This document shows, one piece after another, positions 35,965-44,681 of a stretch of DNA of 64,000 nucleotides (positions are counted from its first letter, which is position 1; every line of letters begins with the position of its first letter). The notes under the pieces are model-generated. The model was not told where the DNA came from. It saw nothing but the letters and a program-made list of their open reading frames with translations, and searched no databases. The translations under genes and the position numbers were made by a program. This DNA is from SIG299 sp964544055 (GTDB lineage Bacteria; Bacillota; Clostridia; Lachnospirales; Lachnospiraceae), in the NCBI GenBank assembly GCA_964544055.1, contig CAZJAA010000004.1:1-64000 (forward strand). The letters are read 5' to 3'.

Positions 35965-35993
35965 TTGCAGAGGGTGTAAAAAGGTTGTATAAT
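35965..35993 (+). promoter_or_regulatory. Sigma-A promoter of the AraC-family gene
   Basis: -35 TTGCAG (35965-35970), 17 bp, and -10 TATAAT (35988-35993), 124 bp ahead of the start codon at 36117. The divergent EAL gene starts at 35760, leaving about 350 bp between the two genes. Confidence 0.8.
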
Positions 35994-36116
35994 ATATATC
36001 AGTATTCATTCACAAAATCTGTTGCGACAGTTCAAAGTTGCCTGACGATTTTTATTTTAACCAAAGAACGCACTTACCGGCTTGTTACGGCAAGTCACTC
36101 AGAAACGAGGCATTCC

Positions 36117-36971
36117 ATGAATTATATCCGTTTTACTGCTGAAAATGAATTTATCTATCACTGGTGTGGTAAATTTGTCGCACCGGGAGAAAACTGGATA
36201 CATTTAACACGGCATCTCGGTGATTATGAGTTGTTCGTCGTGGTAGAGGGAACCCTTCATATTGGCACGGATACCACAGAATATGACGTGACTACCGGCG
36301 AATATCTGTTAATGCCTCCCACCGAATTTGAACACGGAACAAAGCCTTCCCTCTGCAATTTTTACTGGATGCACTTTGGCTACAACTGCGAGCAGAATGA
36401 CCATGAACTTTTGTCCGATATCACCCCGGTCTACACTCCGGGAATGCTTTTGCTGCCGGAACAGGGTCGTCTTACCTTGCCCGACCGGATTATCATTTTA
36501 ATGAAGCAGCTGCAGGATTCCGACCGCCGTTACCGTGAGGTTACCTTAAACCGCTATCTTTGCAGTGCCATTCTTTCGGAAATTGCCCTGCAGAACCAAA
36601 TTTATCCGGCCTATGGAAACAAAATTGTCAAAGAACAACTGTATCAGGACATCTGCGACTATGTTTTCTGGCACCTGACCGAAAATTTAAAGGTATCCCA
36701 GGTGGCAGGTTATTTTGGTTACAATGAAAAATACCTGACCACGTTTTTTAAACAACGGGCAGGTATTTCTCTAAAACAATATATTCTTCAAATAAAAATG
36801 GAACGTGCCAAGGCATTATTGAGCGAATCTTCCGAATCTGTATCCCAGATTGCTTTTGGTCTGGGCTTTTCAGATGCACACAATTTTTCCAATGCCTTTC
36901 GCAAAGTTACCGGACTGGCTCCAAGCGAATACCGAGACAGCTACAATCGCCACAATGTGTTTCAGGTGTAG
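36117..36971 (+). CDS. AraC-family transcriptional regulator
   Basis: A 284-residue regulator with an N-terminal cupin-like sensor (GDYELFVVVEGTLHIGTD and GEYLLMPPTEFEHG) and a C-terminal AraC/XylS DNA-binding domain with two helix-turn-helix units: LKVSQVAGYFGYNEKYLTTFFKQ and VSQIAFGLGFSDAHNFSNAFRK, ending GLAPSEYRD. Such regulators usually sense a sugar and control carbohydrate genes; none is adjacent, so its target is unknown. The ATG at 36117 has GAGG seven bases upstream; longer frames lack one. Confidence 0.93.
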   Translation: MNYIRFTAENEFIYHWCGKFVAPGENWIHLTRHLGDYELFVVVEGTLHIGTDTTEYDVTTGEYLLMPPTEFEHGTKPSLCNFYWMHFGYNCEQNDHELLSDITPVYTPGMLLLPEQGRLTLPDRIIILMKQLQDSDRRYREVTLNRYLCSAILSEIALQNQIYPAYGNKIVKEQLYQDICDYVFWHLTENLKVSQVAGYFGYNEKYLTTFFKQRAGISLKQYILQIKMERAKALLSESSESVSQIAFGLGFSDAHNFSNAFRKVTGLAPSEYRDSYNRHNVFQV

Positions 36972-37237
36972 CAAATTTGTTTTCACCTATGACAGCTTTC
37001 ATTCACAACGAATAAATTTACCTTTCAGAGCTGCTTTCCACCAAAAACAGTTGCTTTTTCTCTTTATTTCCTGTATAATCGGATTCAGAAATGATTTTAA
37101 TCTTTCATAATGTCACATTCCATTTATTCCTGTTATTACTGAATAAGAACAAAGCAAATGTTTCACAACCTTTGAAAACGACGCAGTTACGATATACGTT
37201 TGCCGGATGATTACTATATCAGTGAAATATCTTATCT

Positions 37238-37329
37238 GCGTACAACGTGTGAAACAATCGCATACACTGGTGAATCCTTTTGTGTGTACAATGTGTAAAA
37301 TATTGCGTACGTTAGTAAATCATTTTTGT
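37238..37329 (+). repeat. Imperfect tandem duplication of about 45 bp
   Basis: Two consecutive diverged copies begin GCGTACAACGTGT (37238) and GTGTACAATGTGT (37284), each ending in a T-rich stretch plus TGT. Most differences are transitions and one base is missing in the second copy. It lies inside the 720-bp gene-poor stretch between the AraC gene and prfA. The part 36972-37237 otherwise shows nothing recognisable. Confidence 0.55.
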
Positions 37330-37481
37330 CTTGCAAATTTTTTCGGCACATTTATACTGGAAGTGGAAAGATATTTACTGTTTATGCACGCTTCGCTACG
37401 GAAAAGATATTTTTCAGAAAAACAGGGATAACCAGAACCGTTACGCTGCCATGCACGGCGTAGACAAAGGAGGAATCTGTT

Positions 37482-37520
37482 TTGAAAAAAATAAACCGAA
37501 ATCACACAGATCGGAGGTAG
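37482..37520 (+). CDS. Possible 12-residue leader peptide (TTG start)
   Basis: A very strong AAAGGAGG site at 37466-37473 stands eight bases ahead of a TTG that opens MKKINRNHTDRR and a stop at 37518-37520. The stop region carries the GGAGG that serves the next tiny ORF, so the two could be translationally coupled. No family recognised; it could be a chance ribosome site. Confidence 0.3.
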   Translation: MKKINRNHTDRR

Positions 37521-37525
37521 CGCAT

Positions 37526-37615
37526 ATGTATCTTGCAGAAGTAGACGAACAACGTATTATTTCTATTTCAGTGATAAGCCTCAACAATTGCTGCAATAAA
37601 ACACAACTGCGTTAA
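37526..37615 (+). CDS. Possible 29-residue small protein
   Basis: GGAGGT at 37513-37518 is eight bases ahead of an ATG opening a 29-residue frame: MYLAEVDEQRIISISV, then ISLNNCCNKTQLR. A two-tier stem-loop follows at 37621-37662. No homologue recognised. The strong ribosome site is the only evidence of translation. Confidence 0.35.
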   Translation: MYLAEVDEQRIISISVISLNNCCNKTQLR

Positions 37616-37620
37616 TACAA

Positions 37621-37662
37621 GGCGTATTTAACTCGTACCACAGCGTACGGTTACAATACGCC
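37621..37662. other. Two-tier stem-loop between the tiny ORFs and prfA
   Basis: GGCGTATT (37621-37628) pairs with AATACGCC (37655-37662), and inside it CGTAC pairs with GTACG. There is no T-run on either side, so it is not a standard terminator. It could end the tiny-ORF transcript or the prfA transcript on the minus strand. Confidence 0.5.
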
Positions 37663-37692
37663 CTATTTCTATTGGCATGTTTTCAAGACCTT

Positions 37693-38769
37693 TTACGCTT
37701 CGTTCTGCATATTGAGAAGCTTTGCTGCCTGGTCGGCCGCAATTAACGAATCAATAATTTTTTGTAAATCGCCATTCATCACAGCATCCAGATTATAAAC
37801 CGTTAAATTGATTCTATGATCCGTTACACGTCCCTGTGGGAAATTATAAGTACGAATTTTTTCGGAACGGTCACCAGAACCAACCTGGCTCTTTCTGGCT
37901 GCTGCTTCCGCATCATGCGCCTTTTCAAGTTCCAGCTCATACAACTTGGAACGAAGCACCTTAAACGCTTTATCACGGTTTTTCAGCTGGGATTTTTCAT
38001 CTTGGCAGGAAATAACAATACCGGTTGGAATATGCGTCAAACGAACTGCAGAGTCCGTTGTATTAACGCACTGTCCACCATTACCGGAGGAACGGAATAC
38101 ATCAATCCGGCAATCGTTTGGATTAATTTCGATATCTACTTCTTCGGCCTCCGGCATAATGGCAACCGTAATAGCGGAAGTCTGGATGCGTCCCTGCGAT
38201 TCTGTTACCGGAACACGCTGCACACGGTGCGCGCCACTTTCGTATTTTAATTTGGAATATGCGCCAACACCATTTACCATAAAAATGGCTTCCTTAAATC
38301 CACCAATGCCATTTTCACTAACGGAAATCAGTTCCGTTTTCCAACGCTGAGATTCTGCATATTTGCAATACATGCGGTAAATTTCTGCGGTAAACAGAGT
38401 TGCTTCATCACCACCGGTACCCGCACGAAGTTCCACAATAACGTTTTTATCATCATTTGGATCTTTCGGAAGAAGCAAAATCTTCAATTTCTGTTCCAAT
38501 GCTTCTACGTTTTCTTTGCTGGCACTTAATTCTTCCTTTGCCAGTTCTCTCATTTCTTCGTCGCTTTCTTCCTCCAAAATCATAAGACTGTCTTCGATAT
38601 TCTGTTTTTCCTTTTTATACTCCGTATAAGCTTCTACGATTGGAGACAAATCATTCTGCTCTTTCATCAGCTTACGAAAACGGTTCTGGTCACTGACTAC
38701 GGTAGGCTCGCTTAGTTCATTCTGGATTTCTTCAAAGCGTCTTAATAAATCCTCTAATTTATCAAACAT
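37693..38769 (-). CDS. prfA: Peptide chain release factor 1
   Basis: Terminates translation at UAA and UAG. GGQ motif is SSGNGGQCVNTTDSAVRLTH, and the stop-codon reading PxT is in RVQRVPVTESQGRIQTSA (PVT, as in RF1 rather than the SPF of RF2). Length 358 aa is normal. It is 19 bp downstream of prmC, whose product methylates the GGQ glutamine, and lies at the end of the rpmE-yqhQ-prmC-prfA string. Confidence 0.98.
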   Translation of the reverse strand: MFDKLEDLLRRFEEIQNELSEPTVVSDQNRFRKLMKEQNDLSPIVEAYTEYKKEKQNIEDSLMILEEESDEEMRELAKEELSASKENVEALEQKLKILLLPKDPNDDKNVIVELRAGTGGDEATLFTAEIYRMYCKYAESQRWKTELISVSENGIGGFKEAIFMVNGVGAYSKLKYESGAHRVQRVPVTESQGRIQTSAITVAIMPEAEEVDIEINPNDCRIDVFRSSGNGGQCVNTTDSAVRLTHIPTGIVISCQDEKSQLKNRDKAFKVLRSKLYELELEKAHDAEAAARKSQVGSGDRSEKIRTYNFPQGRVTDHRINLTVYNLDAVMNGDLQKIIDSLIAADQAAKLLNMQNEA

Positions 38770-38787
38770 TTCTTTTCCCTCTCTATT

Positions 38788-39624
38788 TTACGCAAGTGCG
38801 GCACAGACAACACGATCAAGTCCGGCTAAATCTTTTACTACACGAATATTTACAAAGCCTCTTTCTTCGAGTAAGGCAGAGACATCTGCAGCCTGCTCAC
38901 ATCCGATTTCAAAAAAAATCTGACCATGTTCTGTTAAGTATGCACCGGCATTCTGAATAATTTTTCTGTAAAATTTTAAACCATCCATATCTCCATCCAG
39001 TGCCCTTACCGGCTCATGCTCTTTTACTTCCGGCATAAGCGTATCAATCACCGCCGTTGGAATATACGGTGGATTGGACACAATAATATCAAAGCGTTCC
39101 TGAATGGGTACTGCCTCAAACAAGTCACCACAGTAAAAAGAGGCTTCTGCCTGTAGATGAATGGCATTTTTTCTTGCGATTTCTACTGCTTCAGGCGAAA
39201 TATCGGTACCTACTGCTTTTTTCAGTCTGCAAAGCTTTGCAACGCTTATCAAAATACAGCCTGTACCTGTGCATAAGTCAAGCACTGATTTGCCATCCGC
39301 ATTCCTACTTACTTCTTCTGCAAGAATTTCCGTGTCCTGTCTTGGAATCAGCGTGGAAGGACTTACGAGGAAAGAATATCCCATAAATTCCTGACTTCCT
39401 GTAATATATTGCAGTGGTATCCGCTGCATACGCTGTTTGGTAAGTTCTTCCAGCTTTTGCTTCCAGGACTCTTCCAGCACTTCCTCCATATGAAGAAAAT
39501 AGGAAGCCCGGTTCATTCCTGTCACATGTTCAAACAAATACCACGCATCCACCTCCGGCTCCGGAATTTTTGCCGCTGTCAATAACTCTACTGTGTGCCG
39601 GAGTGCATCCTTGCAGGTATTCAT
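38788..39624 (-). CDS. prmC: Release factor glutamine N5-methyltransferase PrmC
   Basis: SAM-dependent methyltransferase that modifies the Gln of the GGQ motif in release factors. The 278-aa protein has an N-terminal helical domain, the SAM motif VLDLCTGTGCILISVAKL, and the active-site NPPY in DIIVSNPPYIPTAV. Its start overlaps the yqhQ stop by four bases (ATGA), and prfA follows immediately. Confidence 0.97.
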   Translation of the reverse strand: MNTCKDALRHTVELLTAAKIPEPEVDAWYLFEHVTGMNRASYFLHMEEVLEESWKQKLEELTKQRMQRIPLQYITGSQEFMGYSFLVSPSTLIPRQDTEILAEEVSRNADGKSVLDLCTGTGCILISVAKLCRLKKAVGTDISPEAVEIARKNAIHLQAEASFYCGDLFEAVPIQERFDIIVSNPPYIPTAVIDTLMPEVKEHEPVRALDGDMDGLKFYRKIIQNAGAYLTEHGQIFFEIGCEQAADVSALLEERGFVNIRVVKDLAGLDRVVCAALA

Positions 39625-40928
39625 GGAGTTGTATCCTCACCCATTTCCTCGTCAGAAATTTCCATAACAGACTTGGAGCCGTTAAACTCAAAATACATAT
39701 CCAATGCTTTCAAAATATCATCATCCTCATCATCTTTGGAAACTCTGGCTGCCACAGCCCTGGTTGCTTCCGGCATTGGATCTTTTTTCGGTGCCCTGCC
39801 CTTTCTTGGTGCAGATGCGGAATTTGTAAGTTTAATGTCAAACAGTTGCGCTATATCCACTTCCAACGGTTTTTCCGGTGCTGCAGACTCTGTTCTGGCA
39901 GCTGCCAGTTCATCAGTTGCTACTGTTTCCTGAGCTGCTGCCGCTTCTTTTACAGATGTTTTTTCTGTTTTTATGTTCGCAGCCTTTCTCTGATTGTGAT
40001 TATTTGATTTTTCTTTTTTACGGCCTTTTTCAATAAAGCTCTCCCAGTCAAACACAGCTTCCACCGAAGCAATGGCAACTTCAATCATGGAATTATCCGG
40101 CTCTCTTGTTGTCAGTGCCTGAAGCCACATGCCCGGGCGGCTTAACAGATTGATAAATGCATTGTCTGTTCTGCCCGCAAGGCGGATAAACTCATAGGAA
40201 ACACCGGCAATCACCGGAATCAGCAGCAAGCGTACAACCAAACGAAGCAGTGTATTATCTACCCTTATGAAAATAAAGAAAATAATACTGATAACCATAA
40301 CCGTCAGCATAAAACTAGTGCCACAGCGTTTATGCTCCCTGCTCTGTTTTTTTACATTCTGCACCGTGAGCGGCAGACCGTGTTCAATACAGTTAATTGC
40401 CTTATGTTCTGCACCATGATACATAAACAGCCGCTTAATATCCTTCATGCAGGAAATCAAAGCAATATAGATAACAAAAATCAGCAGACGGAACATACCC
40501 TCCAGCAGTGCAAGTACGGTAGTGTTGTCAATTTTTGCAGCCAGAAAACCGGCCAAAAGCATTGGTACTACGACAAAAATGCCGACTGCCAGCAGAACTG
40601 CCAGCACCATGGTAAAAGCGTTTAAAATTCCATCCGCATGACCTTTGGTAAATTCATCTAACTTCTTTTCAAATTTGGATTCATCCTCTTCTTCATAAAA
40701 AGAAGAAGAAAATGTTAATGTTTTCATGCCAAGGGACAAGGAGTCTACAAAAGCGACCACACCTCGAATAATTGGCAGCCCGAATATTTTACTTTTTCTT
40801 TCGGCAATCGTATTGGTTTCTACTACAACTTCCTTATTGGGTTTTCTGACGGCCACGGCATATTGGTTGCCGTTTTTCATCATAACGCCTTCAATCACTG
40901 CCTGTCCGCCTATTCCGGATGGTTTCAT
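39621..40928 (-). CDS. yqhQ: DUF1385 (YqhQ-family) membrane protein
   Basis: A 435-residue membrane protein. DUF1385 signatures: GGQAVIEGVMMKNG at the start, FGLPIIRGVVAFVDSL, and the conserved YHGAEHKAINCIEHG region between membrane helices (about 105-130, 145-165, 215-235 and 240-260). The last 120 residues are a charged, disordered tail (Lys/Ala/Glu-rich), longer than in Bacillus YqhQ. Function unknown. The order rpmE-yqhQ-prmC-prfA is widely conserved in Clostridia. Confidence 0.92.
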   Translation of the reverse strand: MKPSGIGGQAVIEGVMMKNGNQYAVAVRKPNKEVVVETNTIAERKSKIFGLPIIRGVVAFVDSLSLGMKTLTFSSSFYEEEDESKFEKKLDEFTKGHADGILNAFTMVLAVLLAVGIFVVVPMLLAGFLAAKIDNTTVLALLEGMFRLLIFVIYIALISCMKDIKRLFMYHGAEHKAINCIEHGLPLTVQNVKKQSREHKRCGTSFMLTVMVISIIFFIFIRVDNTLLRLVVRLLLIPVIAGVSYEFIRLAGRTDNAFINLLSRPGMWLQALTTREPDNSMIEVAIASVEAVFDWESFIEKGRKKEKSNNHNQRKAANIKTEKTSVKEAAAAQETVATDELAAARTESAAPEKPLEVDIAQLFDIKLTNSASAPRKGRAPKKDPMPEATRAVAARVSKDDEDDDILKALDMYFEFNGSKSVMEISDEEMGEDTTP

Positions 40929-41082
40929 ACATAATCCTCCTTATGATTTTTTAGTATCCTCCGAATGCTTTTAAGGTACTCCGGAATTATTTAAGTATTG
41001 AAGAATACATTCTATATTTTATCTGCCTGTAAGAGCAGCTTTACTTTCAAACATAGTTGCTGATTTCACATTTAAAAATAGG

Positions 41083-41109
41083 TTGAGCCCATAGCTATAG
41101 CTCAACCTG
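41083..41109 (-). terminator. Terminator after rpmE
   Basis: Stem AGGTTGAG / CTCAACCT (41089-41108) with a loop; on the minus strand it is followed by ATTTTTA. It would end transcription of rpmE before yqhQ; a plus-strand T-run is also present nearby, so it may work both ways. Confidence 0.75.
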
Positions 41110-41135
41110 ATTTTTAAACCTTATATTTTTATCTA

Positions 41136-41339
41136 CTACTGTGTTAAACCATACTTACGGTTGAACTTTTCAATAGCACCACGAGCAGCAGCAGCTTTCT
41201 GCTGACCGGTATAAAAAGGATGACATTTGGAACAAACTTCTACGTGGATTTCGCTCTTGGTAGAACCTGTTACGAATTCATTACCGCAGTTACATGTTAC
41301 CTTTGCCTGATAATACTTTGGCTGAATAGCTTCTTTCAT
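41136..41339 (-). CDS. rpmE: 50S ribosomal protein L31
   Basis: A 67-residue protein beginning MKEAIQPKYYQAKVTC. It is the zinc-binding type: CNCGNEF and CSKCHPFYTGQQK supply the Cys ligands, so it is the zinc form rather than the Cys-lacking paralogue used under zinc starvation. AAGAGG lies eight bases ahead of the ATG at 41337-41339; a GTG nine bases earlier is in frame but badly placed. Confidence 0.97.
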   Translation of the reverse strand: MKEAIQPKYYQAKVTCNCGNEFVTGSTKSEIHVEVCSKCHPFYTGQQKAAAARGAIEKFNRKYGLTQ

Positions 41340-41431
41340 TCTTTTCACCTCTTATTTTAAACATTACGATTATTGAACCGCATAATAAACAGCTTTTACA
41401 TTGTAGCATAATTTTTTTTCAAATGCAATAG

Positions 41432-43282
41432 CTAATTTATAATTTTTGTCCTTTTTATCATTTCGATGAAATCAGCATTATTTCTTGTCTGCGTGAAAAG
41501 CTTTATGATGTTTTCTGTTGCTTCTTCCGTCTTGATACCATTTAACGCACGACGCATAATGGTAGCTGCCTCCATTTCTGTTGGCGAAAGCAACAAATCT
41601 TCTCTTCTTGTACTGGATTTTGGCAGGTCAATCGCCGGAAACACTCTGCGCTCAGAAAGGTTTCTGTTTAAAACAAGTTCCATGTTACCGGTACCCTTAA
41701 ATTCCTCGAATACAACGTCATCCATACGGCTGCCGGTATCTACCAGAGCAGTTGCAAGAATGGTAAGGCTGCCGCCTTCTCTCATGTTGCGGGCAGCACC
41801 AAAAAACCTCTTTGGCATATGCAGTGCTGCCGGATCAAGACCGCCGGATAAAGTACGACCGCTTGCCTGTACAGTTAAATTATATGCTCTTGCTAAACGG
41901 GTAATGCTGTCAAGCAGGATTACCACGTCTTTTTTGTGCTCTACCAGACGCTTTGCACGCTCAATTACCATTTCAGAAACACGCTTGTGGTTTTCCGGAA
42001 GTTCATCAAACGTGGAATAAATAACCTCTACCTTTTCTCCTTCTATGGATTCCTTGATGTCGGTAACTTCTTCCGGGCGTTCGTCAATCAGGAGGATAAT
42101 GAGGTGCATATCCTTATGGTTGCGTGTAATTGCTTTTGCCACCTGCTTAAGCAGTGTGGTTTTACCGGTTTTTGGCTGGGAAACAATCATGCCACGCTGG
42201 CCCTTGCCAATTGGTGAAACCAAATCAACCATGCGCATGGCAAGCGGACAGCCTGGTGTTTCCAGGTGAATTCTCTGATTCGGGAAAATAGGAGTCAGCT
42301 GTTCAAAACGCGGTCTTTTCATTGATGTTTCTGTAACCGGATAACCGTTGATGGATGTTACATATATTAATGGACTGAATTTTTCGGTTGCCGTGCGGAT
42401 TTTGGTATTTCCTGAAACAATGTCACCCGTGCGCAGCCCATATTTACGAAGCAGCGGAGTACTCACATAGACGTCATTTTCTCCTGGAAGGTAATTGTCA
42501 CACCGGATAAAGCCAAAGCCCTCCGGCATAATTTCCAGGATTCCGGTTTTGGTTTCTCCACTGTCATATGCTTCTAATTCTTTTAACGACATAGCAGCAA
42601 TATCCTGCGGTGTTGGCCCTTTTGGAGCTTCTCCCTGTGGCTGCTGCATCGGCATTTGCTGTTGCAGCGGTTGCATCTGCATCGGCTGCTGTGCTACACG
42701 ATTCTGGCTATAGGCCTGCTGCGAATTGTAACCCATTTTAGGCTGCTGTACATAAGATGCGGAATAGGCAGAACGTCTTTGTCCGTAGGATACTTGTCCT
42801 CTGTCCTGATACTGTGCTGCCGGCCGACGCATTTCCTGCATATTCTGCGGATAGGAACGGTATTCCTCTGATGCCATTTCTGACGGTACTTCCTGCACTT
42901 CTGCCCTTGGCTCTTCCAAAGGTGTTTTTTCTTCTACAGGTGCCTTTGGTTCTTCCGGTACTGCCTTTGCTTCTGCAGGGGTCTTTGGTTCTTCCGGTAC
43001 TGCCTTTGGTTTTGCAGACGTCTTTGATTTTGCAGGTGCCTTTGCTTTTGCAGGTACCTGCGCTTCTTCCGGTACCTCCTTTGCTTTTGCAGATGCCTTT
43101 GGTTCTTCCAAAGTCTTTTCTGCCAAAGCACTCTGTGCCTTTCCAGCTGTTTTTGTTGTCTCTGTCTGCGATTGAAGAGCTTCTGCCAGTTCTGTTTTTC
43201 TCATCGCAGAGATGCCTTTTAATCCTCTTTTTTTCGCTTCTTCTTTTAATTCATTAAGAGTCATTGATGAAAAATCTACCAT
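41432..43282 (-). CDS. rho: Transcription termination factor Rho with long disordered insert
   Basis: Hexameric RNA helicase that terminates transcription. The 616-aa protein is longer than the usual 420. An N-terminal Rho_N/SAP-like helix (MTLNELKEEAKKRGLKG) is followed by an insert of about 180 residues (40-223; DNA 42616-43165), first a Lys/Ala/Pro/Glu repeat with AVPEEPK units, then a Gln/Tyr/Met-rich part with MQPLQQQMPMQQPQ. The cold-shock RNA-binding domain (GILEIMPEGFGFIRCDNY) and the ATPase core come next: Walker A in VSQPKTGKTTLLKQ, Walker B in VVILLDSITRLARAYN. GGAG precedes the chosen ATG at 43282. rpmE follows about 90 bp downstream. Confidence 0.97.
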   Translation of the reverse strand: MVDFSSMTLNELKEEAKKRGLKGISAMRKTELAEALQSQTETTKTAGKAQSALAEKTLEEPKASAKAKEVPEEAQVPAKAKAPAKSKTSAKPKAVPEEPKTPAEAKAVPEEPKAPVEEKTPLEEPRAEVQEVPSEMASEEYRSYPQNMQEMRRPAAQYQDRGQVSYGQRRSAYSASYVQQPKMGYNSQQAYSQNRVAQQPMQMQPLQQQMPMQQPQGEAPKGPTPQDIAAMSLKELEAYDSGETKTGILEIMPEGFGFIRCDNYLPGENDVYVSTPLLRKYGLRTGDIVSGNTKIRTATEKFSPLIYVTSINGYPVTETSMKRPRFEQLTPIFPNQRIHLETPGCPLAMRMVDLVSPIGKGQRGMIVSQPKTGKTTLLKQVAKAITRNHKDMHLIILLIDERPEEVTDIKESIEGEKVEVIYSTFDELPENHKRVSEMVIERAKRLVEHKKDVVILLDSITRLARAYNLTVQASGRTLSGGLDPAALHMPKRFFGAARNMREGGSLTILATALVDTGSRMDDVVFEEFKGTGNMELVLNRNLSERRVFPAIDLPKSSTRREDLLLSPTEMEAATIMRRALNGIKTEEATENIIKLFTQTRNNADFIEMIKRTKIIN

Positions 43283-43402
43283 TCTATTCTCCTTTTTTCT
43301 CTTGGTTTGGGGGATACCGGGATTCAATAACATAAGAAATCTTATGATTTTATTTTATTATACACCATCTTCGCCAAAAAAGAAAGTATTAATTTCGCAG
43401 AA

Positions 43403-43431
43403 TTGACGAAAAAGTTTTTCAGTGGTAAAAT
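43403..43431 (+). promoter_or_regulatory. Sigma-A promoter of the DUF4364 gene
   Basis: -35 TTGACG (43403-43408), 17 bp and -10 TAAAAT (43426-43431), 47 bp ahead of the start codon. It lies in the divergent region with rho. Confidence 0.7.
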
Positions 43432-43478
43432 AAATTTCTGTAGAACCCAATTATTTACCATGGAGGAAATTTACCGCA

Positions 43479-44021
43479 ATGCAATCCGAATCATTAATGC
43501 TTTACAAACTTATCATTCTTTATATTCTGGACCGAATGGATTTTCCGATTACCAATACAGAGCTGACACGCTTTATTGTAGATAAGGAATACTGTGATTA
43601 CATTACAATTAACCAGACACTTGCCGATTTGATTGAAGACGGCTATGTGGAAGTAGAGCACTCCCATAATTCCTATCTTTACCGTATTACGCCATCCGGC
43701 AAGGAAACTCTTTCTTTTTTTTACACAAGAATTTCCGTTGCCATCCGTGATGATATTGATGCATACCTTTCCGAAAAGGAATATCAGCTCCGTGAAATGA
43801 TTTCAACCACTGCTGATTATTATGAATCAAAGAAAAATGAGTTTGTTGTGGAGCTTCGTGTTGTAGAACGAGACAGCGAGCTCATCCATATCAATCTGCT
43901 TGTAACTTCTTCGGCAGAAGCGGATATGATATGCAGCCGCTGGAAAGAATGCAGTGCTGATGTCTACGGCTATCTGATTTCCACGCTTGCTGCACCCGGA
44001 CAATCCGCTGCAGAAAAATAG
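43479..44021 (+). CDS. DUF4364 winged-helix protein
   Basis: A 180-residue protein with an N-terminal winged-helix fold: LYKLIILYILDRMDFPITN, DYITINQTLADLIEDGYVE and YRITPSGKETLSFF, followed by a mixed alpha/beta domain. This is DUF4364, found in Clostridia and thought to be a transcription factor. GGAGG is upstream of the ATG. It runs to within one base of the convergent YczE-family gene stop. Confidence 0.85.
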   Translation: MQSESLMLYKLIILYILDRMDFPITNTELTRFIVDKEYCDYITINQTLADLIEDGYVEVEHSHNSYLYRITPSGKETLSFFYTRISVAIRDDIDAYLSEKEYQLREMISTTADYYESKKNEFVVELRVVERDSELIHINLLVTSSAEADMICSRWKECSADVYGYLISTLAAPGQSAAEK

Positions 44022-44681
44022 TTACTTCACGTCAAAAATACCACTCTTTTTTACAAGTCCGGATACAAAATCCACACATGGACCAAGTGTAAATACCATA
44101 AGCACGGTAACAATTCCAACCGTACCACCAACCAGCCATGCCGCAATGGTAGCAATTCCATCATACAGCATTCTCACAAACTTGTATGGTATTTCTCTCT
44201 TTGCGGCTTTTTCTATGCCCTTATGCAGCAAAAGCGGCAGTGCATCATAGGGCGACGTTCCAAGTCCGCAATTCATATATAACGCCGCTGCAAACAGGAA
44301 AAGAACAAGGGTTGGCACCATGATTCCAAGCTTCATGCCAAATGTCAGTTTTTCTACCGGTGGAAAAAATCCAAGTTTATCTACTACCCATCCGGTAAAA
44401 TCAGCAGAATATCCTACGATAACCATGTTTCCAATCGTACCAAGCCCAAACAGTTTTCTGTCTTTCAGCAGAACAATCAGAAACAAAACTGCATTAAACA
44501 TCAGCTGGAACGTTCCAAAACTCAGGCCTGCCTTTGCTGACAAACCATAATTCAGTGCAGAAAACGGATCAGGGCCAAGATTGGTACGATTTAAAAAATG
44601 TACTCCGACTCCCATAAAAAACACACCAATCAGCATAAAAACAATGCGCTTTACCATTTCTTTTGTCATGTATTTTTTCAT
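44022..44681 (-). CDS. YczE/YyaS/YitT-family membrane protein
   Basis: A 219-residue protein with five to six membrane helices. Family hallmarks include GVGVHFLNRTNLGPDPFSAL and its internal echo ALYMNCGLGTSPYDALPL; such paired half-motifs are typical. Function unknown. Its start overlaps the engB stop by four bases (ATGA). Confidence 0.85.
   Translation of the reverse strand: MKKYMTKEMVKRIVFMLIGVFFMGVGVHFLNRTNLGPDPFSALNYGLSAKAGLSFGTFQLMFNAVLFLIVLLKDRKLFGLGTIGNMVIVGYSADFTGWVVDKLGFFPPVEKLTFGMKLGIMVPTLVLFLFAAALYMNCGLGTSPYDALPLLLHKGIEKAAKREIPYKFVRMLYDGIATIAAWLVGGTVGIVTVLMVFTLGPCVDFVSGLVKKSGIFDVK

Noticed and set aside
42757..43257. Leu/Pro-rich frame opposite the Rho insert
   Set aside because: Shadow of the repetitive Lys/Ala/Pro/Glu coding sequence, no start signals.
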